64,000 bases of DNA from Sanguibacter sp. HDW7 (GCF_011300875.1 NZ_CP049862.1:310001-374000); one strand, 5' to 3'. Counted from the first letter of the stretch, positions 7,838 through 15,341 are shown. Program-made: numbers and translations. The notes: generated from the sequence alone by a model not told the origin.

Positions 7838-8379
7838 CGGTCGGTCCTCGGGGTGATCGTGAACCGCGCGAGGAGAGCGTCGGCGGCCTGGAACGCCTGC
7901 TCGATCTCTCCTGCGCACTCCTCCGGGAAGTCGAACGAGTCCTCGTCGATGGTCCGAGCGACGTCCTCGCGGGTCGCGGACGGGGCCGCACCCAGGAGCG
8001 GGAGAGCAGCGTCGAGGACAGCGCGCACGACATGCGGCCACGCCTCGGGATCGAGTCGCGATGCGCTCCAGTGCAGCGACAGCCACGTGAGGCGCTCCTT
8101 GCCCGCAGCGACGCCCACCTCGACGGCGGCGTCCGACACCACCGGGACCACAGGCGCGGACGGGTCGTGCAGGACCGTCAGCGGGGACCCGTCGCCCTGC
8201 GCCCAAGCGAGGACCCACGAGCCCTCCTCGGCGGTCTCCTCGCTGCCGGTCACGAGCCAGCCAGAAGAGCCGGGCCACCGCACGGCAGCGCGCGCCCACC
8301 CGTCCTCGTCGTGCCACATCACCACGCTCCCCACGGGCAGCGCGTCGAGCTCGGACACGGTCGTGATCGTTCTGGTCAT
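7834..8379 (-). CDS. Phage hypothetical protein
   Basis: 181 residues. The N terminus (TVSELDALPVGSVVMWHDEDGWARAAV) resembles the small β-barrel found in many actinophage proteins that begin with 'LPVGSVV'. The C-terminal half is a separate helical segment with an acidic patch (TIDEDSFDFPEECAGEIEQAF). Possibly a fusion of two phage domains. Function unknown. Confidence 0.6.
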   Translation of the reverse strand: MTRTITTVSELDALPVGSVVMWHDEDGWARAAVRWPGSSGWLVTGSEETAEEGSWVLAWAQGDGSPLTVLHDPSAPVVPVVSDAAVEVGVAAGKERLTWLSLHWSASRLDPEAWPHVVRAVLDAALPLLGAAPSATREDVARTIDEDSFDFPEECAGEIEQAFQAADALLARFTITPRTDR

Positions 8380-8786
8380 CGTGATCTCCTCAAGTTGTCG
8401 ATGTGCGCCCGCACGGTGTCGGGCATAGGAACGCCCCCCGGACGGATGTCACGAGGGGCAGTGGCTTCGAGGCCTTCGCTGCGACACGCGCCGCAGTTGT
8501 GAGCCGGATAGGACGTGTGTCCCGGCTTCGGACACTTAGGTGCAGGCGGTCCGCTCACCTCACCCGGTGGCGCGCACGCCGTCCACCACACGCCGTGCTG
8601 CTCGAGCAGCTTCGGCGTCTGGGTGCGCTCGTCGAGCGCGACGATGACACCTGCGACGGCCAGGTCCCGGTAGGGGCGCGTGGCGTGGTTGCGTTCGAGG
8701 TAGGTGACGAGGGAGCGGACGGCCCAGGCGGGTCGGATGGCGTTCATGGCTGCGGCGATCCGTTCGATCTCGTCGCGTGTGGGCAT
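8376..8786 (-). CDS. Phage hypothetical protein with Cys-rich tail
   Basis: 136 residues; ATG with AAGGAGA eight bases upstream. This is the first gene of the 8786-to-4394 cassette. The N-terminal 60 residues (DEIERIAAAMNAIRPAWAVRSL) form a helical domain common in actinophages; CPKPGHTSYPAHNCGAC near residue 95 is a recurrent zinc-binding segment. No function assigned. Confidence 0.6.
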   Translation of the reverse strand: MPTRDEIERIAAAMNAIRPAWAVRSLVTYLERNHATRPYRDLAVAGVIVALDERTQTPKLLEQHGVWWTACAPPGEVSGPPAPKCPKPGHTSYPAHNCGACRSEGLEATAPRDIRPGGVPMPDTVRAHIDNLRRSR

Positions 8787-9009
8787 GAGGAATCTCCTTC
8801 ATGTCAGGGGTCAATCCGTGACGGTCTCGCGCGTTACGTAGGTGACGATTGACGTCTGACTGGATCTATCTCTGTACGGAACAGAACCTGATAGCGATAG
8901 CCCCTGGGTATGGGTATGGGTACGGGTACGGAGTATTCGGGGGCTATTACGGAGGGCAATAGCCTCTGGATAGGGTCCGCATAGGGTGGGGCTATCCGAG
9001 GGCTATGGG
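8787..9009. repeat. AT-richer intergenic region with iteron-like repeats
   Basis: The only sizeable gap in the early operon. It holds four tandem hexamers GGGTAT/GGGTAC (8906-8929) and six copies of ATAGCC or its reverse GGCTAT (8897, 8942, 8959, 8989, 9001, 9008), the last running into the end of the replication-organiser-like gene. It could be a prophage replication origin or an operator array. A leftward promoter for the 8786 operon is expected here too. Confidence 0.5.
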
Positions 9010-9387
9010 CTATGAGCGGGCGCACCACTCACAGTCGGGCACCTTCAGGTTGCGCTTCACATGCCACCTCGTGTGCAGCCCACGGCCGCTTCCCTCGCTC
9101 ATCGCCGCCTTCTTCGCGATGACTGAGCTCGCGTCAGGGTTGCGTTCGGACCACTCGTGGAACGCCCAACCGTCGTCGCGTTTGACCCACAGGCCTGCGT
9201 CGACGAGGGACCGTGCTTCGGCTGGTGTGCCGTCGAGTGCGGCGAGCATGTGGCTGGGCACGATGCCGTCAGATGGGAACGATGAGCACCAGGAGAGGGC
9301 GGTGGCCCAGAGTGCTCGGGCGCCCTTGGATGCGCGTCGCCACTTGGGGTGGGAGTGCAGTCGGTCGTCGACTTTGCCCCAGGCCAC
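9010..9387 (-). CDS. Phage replisome-organiser-like protein
   Basis: 125 residues from a GTG with GGAGTAACC just upstream. VAWGKVDDRLHSHPKWRRA followed by ARALWATALSWCSS and GLWVKRDDGWAFHEWSERNP matches the N-terminal winged-helix domain of actinophage replication initiator/organiser proteins. Only this domain is present; the usual C-terminal DnaD-like or helicase-loading part is missing, and the protein ends in a short basic Cys-containing tail. Its 3' end adjoins the iteron-like repeats, as λ O adjoins its origin. Confidence 0.65.
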   Translation of the reverse strand: MAWGKVDDRLHSHPKWRRASKGARALWATALSWCSSFPSDGIVPSHMLAALDGTPAEARSLVDAGLWVKRDDGWAFHEWSERNPDASSVIAKKAAMSEGSGRGLHTRWHVKRNLKVPDCEWCARS

Positions 9388-9389
9388 GG

Positions 9390-9503
9390 TTACTCCTTCC
9401 GTGCTCGTGCCACGGGGCGGTGTCCGTGGATGAGTTGGTGTCGGCGGATGCTGTTGGGGTCGTGCGGGTCGAACTCTGCGCCGCATCGGCAGAGGACGGT
9501 CAT
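9390..9503 (-). CDS. 37-residue C2H2-like zinc-finger miniprotein
   Basis: ATG with CCAAGGAGA upstream. CRCGAEFDPHDPNSIRRH plus a following HGH reproduces Cx1C-x12-HxxxH-like spacing, close to a single classical zinc finger. It lies two bases upstream of the organiser-like gene and overlaps the nuclease gene before it. Confidence 0.6.
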   Translation of the reverse strand: MTVLCRCGAEFDPHDPNSIRRHQLIHGHRPVARARKE

Positions 9504-9832
9504 GGGGTCTCCTTGGGGTCGGGCGCCCAGGGCGTGCGGTCGTGGGGGCCGTCGCCAGTGAGCATGTTGAACGTGATGCCTGGGCGCGCGGCGAGCAGCG
9601 GCAGGGCGGTGGGGATGAGCGCTGCGATGCGGCGGACCTCGACTCGCTCGGCCGGGGGTAGTGAGCCGTTGCGCTTGCACTGAATGACGAGCACCTGTCC
9701 GGTCTTGAACGCGAGGAGGTCGACCTTCGTCTTGGACCCTGCGGATCGGATGACCTCGTAGCCGTGGCGGATGAGGTGGGCGCGGACCTCGCGCTCGAAG
9801 TCTGCTCCGGCGCGGTAGTGGTTGGGGGGCAC
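9500..9832 (-). CDS. Holliday-junction-resolvase-fold nuclease
   Basis: 110 residues. Core residues of the archaeal Hjc/VRR-NUC type PD-(D/E)XK fold are visible: E13/E15 in the first helix, D38 in KTKVDLLAF and the QCK triad (Q51, K53) on the next strand. Such phage proteins act on branched or recombination intermediates. A role in replication/recombination fits its position beside the replication-organiser-like gene. A restriction-like role is possible but less likely at this size. Confidence 0.72.
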   Translation of the reverse strand: MPPNHYRAGADFEREVRAHLIRHGYEVIRSAGSKTKVDLLAFKTGQVLVIQCKRNGSLPPAERVEVRRIAALIPTALPLLAARPGITFNMLTGDGPHDRTPWAPDPKETP

Positions 9833-9857
9833 GGATGTCTCGATTCTTAGGACACGG

Positions 9858-9896
9858 GTGAGGCCCGCCTGCCGTGGACTGGCAGGCGGGCCTCAC
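9858..9896. terminator. Perfect 16-bp hairpin
   Basis: GTGAGGCCCGCCTGCC pairs perfectly with GGCAGGCGGGCCTCAC around a 7-nt loop. It lies between the resolvase gene and the membrane-anchored HTH gene, so it separates two leftward transcription units. No T run follows, as is usual for actinobacterial terminators. Confidence 0.7.
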
Positions 9897-9904
9897 GCGC
9901 GGGG

Positions 9905-10756
9905 TTAGCGGCTGGTGGTGTCGCCGAGGACGGCGAGGATGCCGACGACGACGACCATGCCGAGGACGGTCAGGGCGGCGAACATGCCGGGCGCGAGTGC
10001 GGCGAGCGTGTACGCCCACCAGGGGATGGATGCGCCGAGCACGAGGTGCAGCCACTCGTCGAGGTCCAGACCGCGTGCCTTCTCGCCGACGTCCGGAGTC
10101 TCGGTCGGGTCGTCGATGTCATCCCACGCCAGCGGGGGCGCCCACCCGCGGCGCGCAGCGTCGTTGAGCGTGCGCGCCACAGCGGACGGACGCCCACCGG
10201 CACGGCGACGCATCGACAGGTCGTCGTACATGCCACGGACGGTGCGCGCCGTGCGAGCAGTGGTGAGGTCCCCGCGCATCGCCCGATCCAGCAGGGAGTA
10301 GTGCACGCGGTACGCCTCAGCGAGCGCCTTCACAGACCAGCCCAGGCACGCCAGCGCCTGCAGACGGCGGCGGGTACCGACCGCGGGCACCATGCGACCG
10401 TCGGGCAGATCATCGAGCGACACCGTCACCTTGAGCGCGAGGATCGCCGCGGCCCGGTCGCGCTCCATGCGGCCGAGAGTCCGGGCGCGCTTCGTCGCGG
10501 CGGTGCTCCACCCGAGTGCGCGCGCGATCTGCAGCCAGCTCATGCCGGCGGCGCGTAGGTGGTCGAGGTGGTTGTGGGCGGGTGTGGCGTCGGTGAGTCG
10601 TTCGCGGCCGTAGGCGACGCGGCGGGCGCGGTTGTTCTCGTAGGTGCGGTTGGCGTTGCGGCAGTCGTCGCATCGGCAGCGGCAGATGGTGTAGCAGGCG
10701 TAGGTGCCGTGCTGGTGCCGCGCCCGCGGGTGTGTGCAGGCGTCGTTGAGGGCCAT
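9905..10756 (-). CDS. Phage HTH protein with zinc-knuckle head and C-terminal membrane segment
   Basis: 283 residues. The head (DACTHPRARHQHGTYACY, then CRCDDCRNANRTY) is a Cys/His cluster frequent in actinophage DNA-binding proteins. Two HTH-like segments follow (GMSWLQIARALGWSTAATKR at about 70-90, and LAEAYRVHYSLLDRAMRGD at about 145-165). The last 35 residues form a strongly hydrophobic helix (from WWAYTLAALAPGMF to VVVVGILAVLG). A DNA-binding protein tethered to the membrane would be unusual for this family; alternatively the tail is a fused small membrane protein. Confidence 0.75.
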   Translation of the reverse strand: MALNDACTHPRARHQHGTYACYTICRCRCDDCRNANRTYENNRARRVAYGRERLTDATPAHNHLDHLRAAGMSWLQIARALGWSTAATKRARTLGRMERDRAAAILALKVTVSLDDLPDGRMVPAVGTRRRLQALACLGWSVKALAEAYRVHYSLLDRAMRGDLTTARTARTVRGMYDDLSMRRRAGGRPSAVARTLNDAARRGWAPPLAWDDIDDPTETPDVGEKARGLDLDEWLHLVLGASIPWWAYTLAALAPGMFAALTVLGMVVVVGILAVLGDTTSR

Positions 10757-10775
10757 CGGTCTCTCTCATCACGAA

Positions 10776-10802
10776 GGCCCCCGCACTCTGGTGTGCGGGG
10801 GC
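10776..10802. terminator. Hairpin terminator
   Basis: GGCCCCCGCAC/GTGCGGGGGCC with a short loop, located between the leftward genes ending at 10818 and starting at 10756. It should end the 15287-10818 unit. Confidence 0.65.
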
Positions 10803-10817
10803 CGTGCTGTCTGGGTG

Positions 10818-10946
10818 TTACTGCAGGCGTGCGGTGACCCGTCCTGCGTTGGCGCCGTAGAAGAACGCTGCGGCTGCGAGGGCGGACTCGCGTGCCCGGT
10901 CGAGGAACAACTGCCGGGCGATCCAACGCTCGAGCGGGTCGGTCAT
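10818..10946 (-). CDS. 42-residue phage miniprotein
   Basis: MTDPLERWIARQLFLDRARE followed by an Ala-rich helix (ALAAAAFFYGANAG). Amphipathic, unrecognised. Its ATG overlaps the stop of the 10943 gene, and it is the last gene before a terminator. Confidence 0.5.
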   Translation of the reverse strand: MTDPLERWIARQLFLDRARESALAAAAFFYGANAGRVTARLQ

Positions 10947-11491
10947 GACTCGGCGGCTTTGAGCTCGGCGACGCGTGCCTCGATCTGCGCTCGACGCTCC
11001 GGCCCCGACACGCGCCACATCTCCTTGAGCGCGTCTGTGTCCGTGCACTCGGCGACGGTCTCGGCGGGCGGCTCCGGTGCGACTGTCGACGGCGCAGCAT
11101 CCGGCAGCGGCTCGACCGTGTGCAGGGCTCGCTTGCCGCGCGTCTCCGTCAGCGCCAGCGACACCGGCTTGTCGAGGCCGCTCATGTGGCTGATCTTGAT
11201 GCCGCCGATGCGCTGCCCGCCGAACTTCACCTCGGGGTCGCGGTAGAGCGTCATGCGGCGTCCGGCGAAGGCGTCGGACTCCTTGCCCCACACGCGCACG
11301 AGGACGCGGCGCATGGTCTTGGACGGGCGGTATGCGCGGCCGGGGAACTCGACGAGGTGCACGTCGACCGGCTGCTCGGCGTTGCCCGCGGAGACGGACT
11401 CGACGGTGACGGTGAGCGGACCCGCAAGGAGGTCCTCGGCGTTGATCTGGTCGGACTTGGTGACGATGGTGGCGGTGAGGTCCATGCTCAC
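10943..11491 (-). CDS. Conserved actinophage protein next to exonuclease
   Basis: 182 residues; GTG start with AAGGAG five bases upstream. Two β-rich stretches (TVTVESVSAGNAEQPVDVHL and VEFPGRAYRPSKTMRRVLV) and GRRMTLYRDPEVKFGG are strongly patterned and recur in actinophages beside PD-(D/E)XK exonucleases (from memory). That neighbourhood suggests a partner in recombination, such as an annealing or ssDNA-binding accessory, but no known recombinase motif is visible. The C-terminal 60 residues are a low-complexity linker and a charged helix. Confidence 0.65.
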   Translation of the reverse strand: MSMDLTATIVTKSDQINAEDLLAGPLTVTVESVSAGNAEQPVDVHLVEFPGRAYRPSKTMRRVLVRVWGKESDAFAGRRMTLYRDPEVKFGGQRIGGIKISHMSGLDKPVSLALTETRGKRALHTVEPLPDAAPSTVAPEPPAETVAECTDTDALKEMWRVSGPERRAQIEARVAELKAAES

Positions 11492-12027
11492 GCACGCTCC
11501 TTGAATGCTGCGCCGATCGAGACGTCACGCTTCTTGCCCCCGGAGAGTCGGTGAGCCAGGCGATTGCCGACGCCCCCGACAGAGAAGTAGGCCGACCAGG
11601 AGTCGCCGTGGATCGATCCATCGAGGGGGGTCTCGGACCAGCGATCCCCGATGTGGAGACGCGCCCCCCTCCCGCGGAGTCCGTTTCGCGTGAGTTCGAG
11701 CGACAGCTCGAGGCGGTGGTGCCCATAGCCGTCTCGGCCATCGCGCACGGCCGCGTACTCCCGAGTGTTGTGTCGCGCCGCGTCGACCTGCCGGGCGATG
11801 GACGCCTCGGCGGACTCTCGATCAACCCGTCCGCGAAGCATGTAGGGGTCGCCGTGGCGAATGCCGCATGTTCGGCACGTGACGAGGATCCATGGCGCGT
11901 TGAACCGTGACTCGATGACCTCGGCCTTCGCTCGATGCCCGCGAAGCCAGCACAGCGGATGCGTGGGGAGGTCGAAGTTCGCGAAGTAGCGCCTCGCGCC
12001 GTCTCGGTGGGACGTAAAGATGTGCAT
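11488..12027 (-). CDS. Phage hypothetical protein
   Basis: 179 residues. One CxxC motif (VTCRTCGIRHGDPYML) follows an aromatic N terminus; a charged helix (DRESAEASIARQVDAARHN) and a β-rich half follow, including RLELSLELTRNGLRGRGARLH. Coupled by overlaps with the exonuclease upstream (two-base gap) and the 10943 gene downstream. Unrecognised. Confidence 0.55.
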   Translation of the reverse strand: MHIFTSHRDGARRYFANFDLPTHPLCWLRGHRAKAEVIESRFNAPWILVTCRTCGIRHGDPYMLRGRVDRESAEASIARQVDAARHNTREYAAVRDGRDGYGHHRLELSLELTRNGLRGRGARLHIGDRWSETPLDGSIHGDSWSAYFSVGGVGNRLAHRLSGGKKRDVSIGAAFKERA

Positions 12028-12028
12028 C

Positions 12029-12868
12029 TCAGATCACCAGCTCTTCCTGTTCGTCGGCCTGGTCCAACCACCAGCCGGGGACTTGCGTTGTGTACGGCTC
12101 GCCCGAGTACCCCGGCCACGCGTCCGTGGCGATGCACTCGGCGTAGGTCTGACGTGCGCGCGCCGTGAGGTCGCGTGCGGTCATGCGTGTGATCTCGTCG
12201 AAGTAGTGCACGGCGACGAGGTGAGGGCGGCGCTTCTCGACGACGACGAACGCCATCGGGTGCCGCTCGCCCGTGATGCGCTCGAGGACGTCGGCGTAGT
12301 GCGCTTCCTGGATCGGGTAGCCGTAGCGGGCCGCCTCGCGTGCGAAGCCGATCGGTCCAGCGCTGCCCGCGGTCGTCTTGACGTCGATCGCGACGTCGTC
12401 GCACAGGCGGTCGAAGCGTGCCCGCAGGGCGACGCCGGTCTCGGGGTCGGTCGCGAACGCCGACACCTCCGGCTGGCCGGGGCGCTCGAGCAGAGCGCGC
12501 GCCGCGGGGTGTGCGAGGACGGCCTCGGCCATGCCGTCGATGAGCGCCCGGTCGGCAGCGCCGATGGGCACGAGCCCCGCGTCGCGCTGCTCGGCGAGCC
12601 ACGCGACGGTAGCTGCCTTCGTCGACACGTTGCCCGACGGGGTGAGGTGCTCGTCGGGGATGTCGATGATGGGGGAGCCGACGCCGAGGATGCGTGAGTG
12701 CGTGGCGTGGCCGACGTCGTACGCGACGGACTCGACGCGGTGCGTCATGTCCCACTGGAAGCGTGCGGGGGAGTCGAGCAGCCGCCGCACACCGGTCGAT
12801 GAGAGCTCGGGGCGGGCGTGGTAGGTCGTCTCGTCCATGTCGTAGACGATCTGCGGGGTGAGCGTCAC
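12029..12868 (-). CDS. PD-(D/E)XK exonuclease, RecE/RecB-like
   Basis: 279 residues from a GTG that overlaps the preceding miniprotein stop. YHARPELSSTGVRRLL and the following DSPARFQWDM are typical of the N terminus of DUF3799-like phage exonucleases. Catalytic elements: GHATHSRILG, LRARFDRLCDDVAIDVKTT (D and K of the D-x-K motif) and IQEAHYADVL (the Q/Y motif). The enzyme would resect double-stranded DNA for phage recombination together with the adjoining 10943 gene. A RecT-type annealase is not seen in the window. Confidence 0.87.
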   Translation of the reverse strand: MTLTPQIVYDMDETTYHARPELSSTGVRRLLDSPARFQWDMTHRVESVAYDVGHATHSRILGVGSPIIDIPDEHLTPSGNVSTKAATVAWLAEQRDAGLVPIGAADRALIDGMAEAVLAHPAARALLERPGQPEVSAFATDPETGVALRARFDRLCDDVAIDVKTTAGSAGPIGFAREAARYGYPIQEAHYADVLERITGERHPMAFVVVEKRRPHLVAVHYFDEITRMTARDLTARARQTYAECIATDAWPGYSGEPYTTQVPGWWLDQADEQEELVI

Positions 12869-12972
12869 TGGTTGTCGTCCTTTCGGTGTGGGTCGGTGTA
12901 GTCGGTGAGCCATGCCGCGCCGATGAGGAGGGCGAGGGTGATGGCGAGGCCGAGCCACTCGGACGCGGTCAC
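12865..12972 (-). CDS. 35-residue transmembrane miniprotein
   Basis: GTG start overlapping the upstream TGA and a stop overlapping the exonuclease GTG. TASEWLGLAITLALLIGAAW gives one membrane helix, followed by a charged DPHRKDDNQ tail. Holin- or exclusion-like in size only. Confidence 0.55.
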   Translation of the reverse strand: MTASEWLGLAITLALLIGAAWLTDYTDPHRKDDNQ

Positions 12973-13226
12973 AGTCCGTGCTCTCTCTGGTAGGCGTCGG
13001 CGGTGTCGCGGGCGGTGACGTACTGGTCGACGCGGTCCCGCCACTGGTAGACGAACTCGGGCGGGTCGACGTCGCGCCACTCGCGGCGCAGGGTCTCGGA
13101 CGCGGTCGCGACGAGCGTCGCCGCGAGCACCTCCTCATCCCGCAGCCGGTCGAGCTCGTGCGCTCGCTCCCGCTGCTCGTCCTGCGCCTCCTGACGCGCG
13201 GCCAGCGCGCGATCCTCCATGCTCAT
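12969..13226 (-). CDS. Phage charged helical protein
   Basis: 85 residues; ATG with GGAGG five bases upstream. Almost entirely charged helix (ARQEAQDEQRERAHELDRLR), likely a coiled coil. It lies between the LPQTG protein and the tiny membrane protein. No family recognised. Confidence 0.55.
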   Translation of the reverse strand: MSMEDRALAARQEAQDEQRERAHELDRLRDEEVLAATLVATASETLRREWRDVDPPEFVYQWRDRVDQYVTARDTADAYQREHGL

Positions 13227-14062
13227 GAGGTCCTCCTTCGTGCGGTGAGCAGTGCGACGCCAGCGACGGCGAGTGCGGCTGCGAGGGTGGTGGCGGCGAG
13301 CGTGTGCGCGCCGGTCTGCGGGAGCACGTCCACCTCAGTCGGGTCCGTGGGGTCGTCGGCGGGCTCGTCGGTCGCCGTGGTGGTCGGCTCGTCGGTCGGC
13401 AGGTCCGGCTCGACGGTCGGGTGGTCGACGTCGAGGTCCGGCGTCGGCTCAATCGAGGGAGTCGAGGAGGGCGTCGGCGTCGAAGTCGGCGACGTCGACG
13501 ACGCGGACGGCTGCGACTCGGGCTCGAAGGTCGGCTCGACGCTCGGCGTCGACTCGGTGGGCGTCTCGGAGAGCGTCGGCGAGGGCTCGCTCGGCTGCGA
13601 AGGCTGATCGGACGGCGTCGACTGCGACGGCTCGACGCTCGGCTCGGGATCGGCGGTCCACGTGGGCTCCTCAGTCGGTTCAGGTGTGGCGGGCGGGGTG
13701 GTGGGGGCGTCGATGCACACGGGGGCCTGTCCGCCCTCGCCGTAGTGCTCGTTGGTGTCGGACCACTGCACCCAGGCGATGCACCCGCCGGTGATGCCGA
13801 GCGCCGACCACGGCAGGAACGACGCGCCGATCCACTGCGCGCCGGGGTGACCGTTGTTCGGATCGAAGTGCAGGCCCCGCGCGGTGCCGTCGACCAGGCG
13901 CACGTTCACGTGACCGTGAGCGACGAGCGGCGTCGGAAACTCGATGCCAGCCGGCGTCACCGCGTACGGCGTCACACTGTCCGACCCGCCCGCGACAGCA
14001 GGCCCGGAAACGACAACGGCCGCCACGAGGGCGGCCGTCAAGGTTGCGAGTGCGCGTCTCAT
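13223..14062 (-). CDS. Prophage-encoded LPQTG cell-wall-anchored protein
   Basis: 279 residues. A signal peptide (MRRALATLTAALVAAVVVSG) precedes a folded domain of about 110 residues (SVTPYAVTPAGIEFPTPLVA; VNVRLVDGTARGLHFDPNNG) with two cysteines. A Pro/Ser/Thr/Glu stalk follows at about residues 125-240, then LPQTG at 247-251, a membrane helix and RRR: the complete class E-type sortase signal. Sortase of the host would couple it to peptidoglycan. Such proteins are rare in phage early regions and would alter the lysogen surface. The stalk is DNA-repetitive. Its ATG overlaps the upstream stop (ATGA). Confidence 0.88.
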   Translation of the reverse strand: MRRALATLTAALVAAVVVSGPAVAGGSDSVTPYAVTPAGIEFPTPLVAHGHVNVRLVDGTARGLHFDPNNGHPGAQWIGASFLPWSALGITGGCIAWVQWSDTNEHYGEGGQAPVCIDAPTTPPATPEPTEEPTWTADPEPSVEPSQSTPSDQPSQPSEPSPTLSETPTESTPSVEPTFEPESQPSASSTSPTSTPTPSSTPSIEPTPDLDVDHPTVEPDLPTDEPTTTATDEPADDPTDPTEVDVLPQTGAHTLAATTLAAALAVAGVALLTARRRTS

Positions 14063-14349
14063 GCCGCATCCCCCCGCCACACGCGCATAGCCGCGTCTGC
14101 GTCGCCGTCCGCCTGGTACGCGATCAGCGCCTCACTCGTCCGCTGCTCCTGCGCGATCGCACGCGCCCGCAGGTCACCCTCGACCGCGTCGATCAGCGCC
14201 GCCGACAGCCGCGCCCACCCAGGGTGGTCGTCGGGGTACTCCGTGAGCACACCCGCACCACGAGCCACCGCGAACAGGTCGACATCCGACGTCGCCTCCG
14301 CCACCGAATCCGGCACCACGGCGGGCTTGCGCTTCCAGAACTTGAACAT
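14059..14349 (-). CDS. Phage hypothetical protein
   Basis: 96 residues beginning MFKFWKRKPAVVPD. Acidic and Ala-rich helices (LSAALIDAVEGDLRARAIAQ) with no recognisable motif. It directly precedes the surface-protein gene and overlaps it by four bases, so the two are made together. Confidence 0.5.
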   Translation of the reverse strand: MFKFWKRKPAVVPDSVAEATSDVDLFAVARGAGVLTEYPDDHPGWARLSAALIDAVEGDLRARAIAQEQRTSEALIAYQADGDADAAMRVWRGDAA

Positions 14350-14352
14350 CAG

Positions 14353-14535
14353 TCACTCCTTCTCAGGCAGAGACGCCAGAAACGCCTCAAGGTCAGCGGC
14401 GAGGATGATCGGCTTCGTGCCAAGGCGACGAGCGACCAGGTCGCCCGCAGTGATGCGCGCCTGCAGCGTCCGCACCGGGATACCCGTCGCTGCCGACGCC
14501 TCCGCGTAGGTGTACGAGAGCTTCGATGCAGTCAT
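14353..14535 (-). CDS. Excisionase-like HTH protein
   Basis: 60 residues: SYTYAEASAATGIPVRTLQA followed by GDLVARRLGTKPIIL is a helix-turn-helix with wing of the MerR/Xis (HTH_17) type. It could be the recombination directionality factor or a small repressor. A second protein of this fold is at 16065, and either may be Xis. The start overlaps the antirepressor stop. Confidence 0.72.
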   Translation of the reverse strand: MTASKLSYTYAEASAATGIPVRTLQARITAGDLVARRLGTKPIILAADLEAFLASLPEKE

Positions 14536-15287
14536 GCGACGTTCTCCTTCGTGGCGAGGATGGTGCGCAGGTCCGCGATGCCCTTCGGCGTGACGCGGAT
14601 TTGCGGGTCGGCGAGCACACGCTCCTGCGTGCGCGCGTGCGTGTAGTAGCGGGCGCGGGACCGCAGGCGGCCGAGGTCGACGTGCCGCTGGTACGGGATG
14701 CCCGCCGGGTCGACCCAGCCGATCTCCCGCAACCGCTTGGACAGGCGGTTCTGCCCGATGTCGATGCCGTGGTCGCGGCAGAGGATCTGCGCGGCGTCAC
14801 GCATCGAGTAGTCGCCATCGGTGGCCGCGAGCGCGTCCCATGCCTCAGCGCGCGGCGTCAGCTCGGCGACCTGCGCCTCGCGCGCCTCGAGGACGGCCTG
14901 CGCTTCGATGAGTGCGGCGGCCATGAGCGCCGGCCCCGTGAGTGCCGGGGTGCCGTAGGAGCCGGTGCGACGGATGCTCGGCAGGACTTCGCGGGTCACC
15001 CAGCGGCGGAAGTCGACCGCGCGGGGGAGCGTCGACCCGAACGCGAGTGCGTAGACGCCGGACTCGTTGACGAGCGGGCGGAGTCGGCTGACCTCGCGTG
15101 AACCCTCGCTCAGGGCGAGGGTTGCGAACCGGAGGTCGTCGTCGTCGATCCGCTGGAGCGCGTCGGAGGGGTTGGCGTAGCCGAGGATGCGGGTGACGTC
15201 GGTACCGACGAACCAAGGGTCGCCGTCGATGGTGACGACGCGCACCTGCGCGCCGTCGAATTCGAACGGTACGATGTTGCTGGTCAA
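14532..15287 (-). CDS. Phage antirepressor, Bro-N and KilA-C domains
   Basis: 251 residues. The Bro-N domain spans about 1-105 (VTIDGDPWFVGTDVTRILGY; PLVNESGVYALAFGS; REVLPSIRRTGSYG). A charged linker helix follows (EAQAVLEAREAQVAELTPRA) and then the KilA-C domain (YSMRDAAQILCRDHGIDIGQNRL; QIRVTPKGIADLRTIL). Such proteins inactivate prophage repressors on induction. It is the first gene of the unit downstream of the 15312 hairpin. Confidence 0.92.
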   Translation of the reverse strand: MTSNIVPFEFDGAQVRVVTIDGDPWFVGTDVTRILGYANPSDALQRIDDDDLRFATLALSEGSREVSRLRPLVNESGVYALAFGSTLPRAVDFRRWVTREVLPSIRRTGSYGTPALTGPALMAAALIEAQAVLEAREAQVAELTPRAEAWDALAATDGDYSMRDAAQILCRDHGIDIGQNRLSKRLREIGWVDPAGIPYQRHVDLGRLRSRARYYTHARTQERVLADPQIRVTPKGIADLRTILATKENVA

Positions 15288-15311
15288 GGGTTCCTCCTTC
15301 GGGGGAACGGC

Positions 15312-15341
15312 GAAGCCCCCGTCAGGCGAGACGGGGGCTTT
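15312..15341. terminator. Hairpin terminator
   Basis: GAAGCCCCCGT pairs with ACGGGGGCTTT around an 8-nt loop. It lies between the small-gene block (15356-16555) and the antirepressor unit and should at least attenuate early leftward transcription. Confidence 0.65.

Noticed and set aside
8906-8929. GGGTAT/GGGTAC tandem as a CRISPR or simple microsatellite only
   Set aside because: Four short units with no spacers exclude CRISPR; the surrounding GGCTAT copies make a functional array more likely than a plain microsatellite.
13370-13690. Repeat-rich tract as a CRISPR array
   Set aside because: The repeats are irregular codon-level repeats (Ser/Pro/Thr/Glu) of the LPQTG protein stalk, in frame throughout, without uniform spacers.
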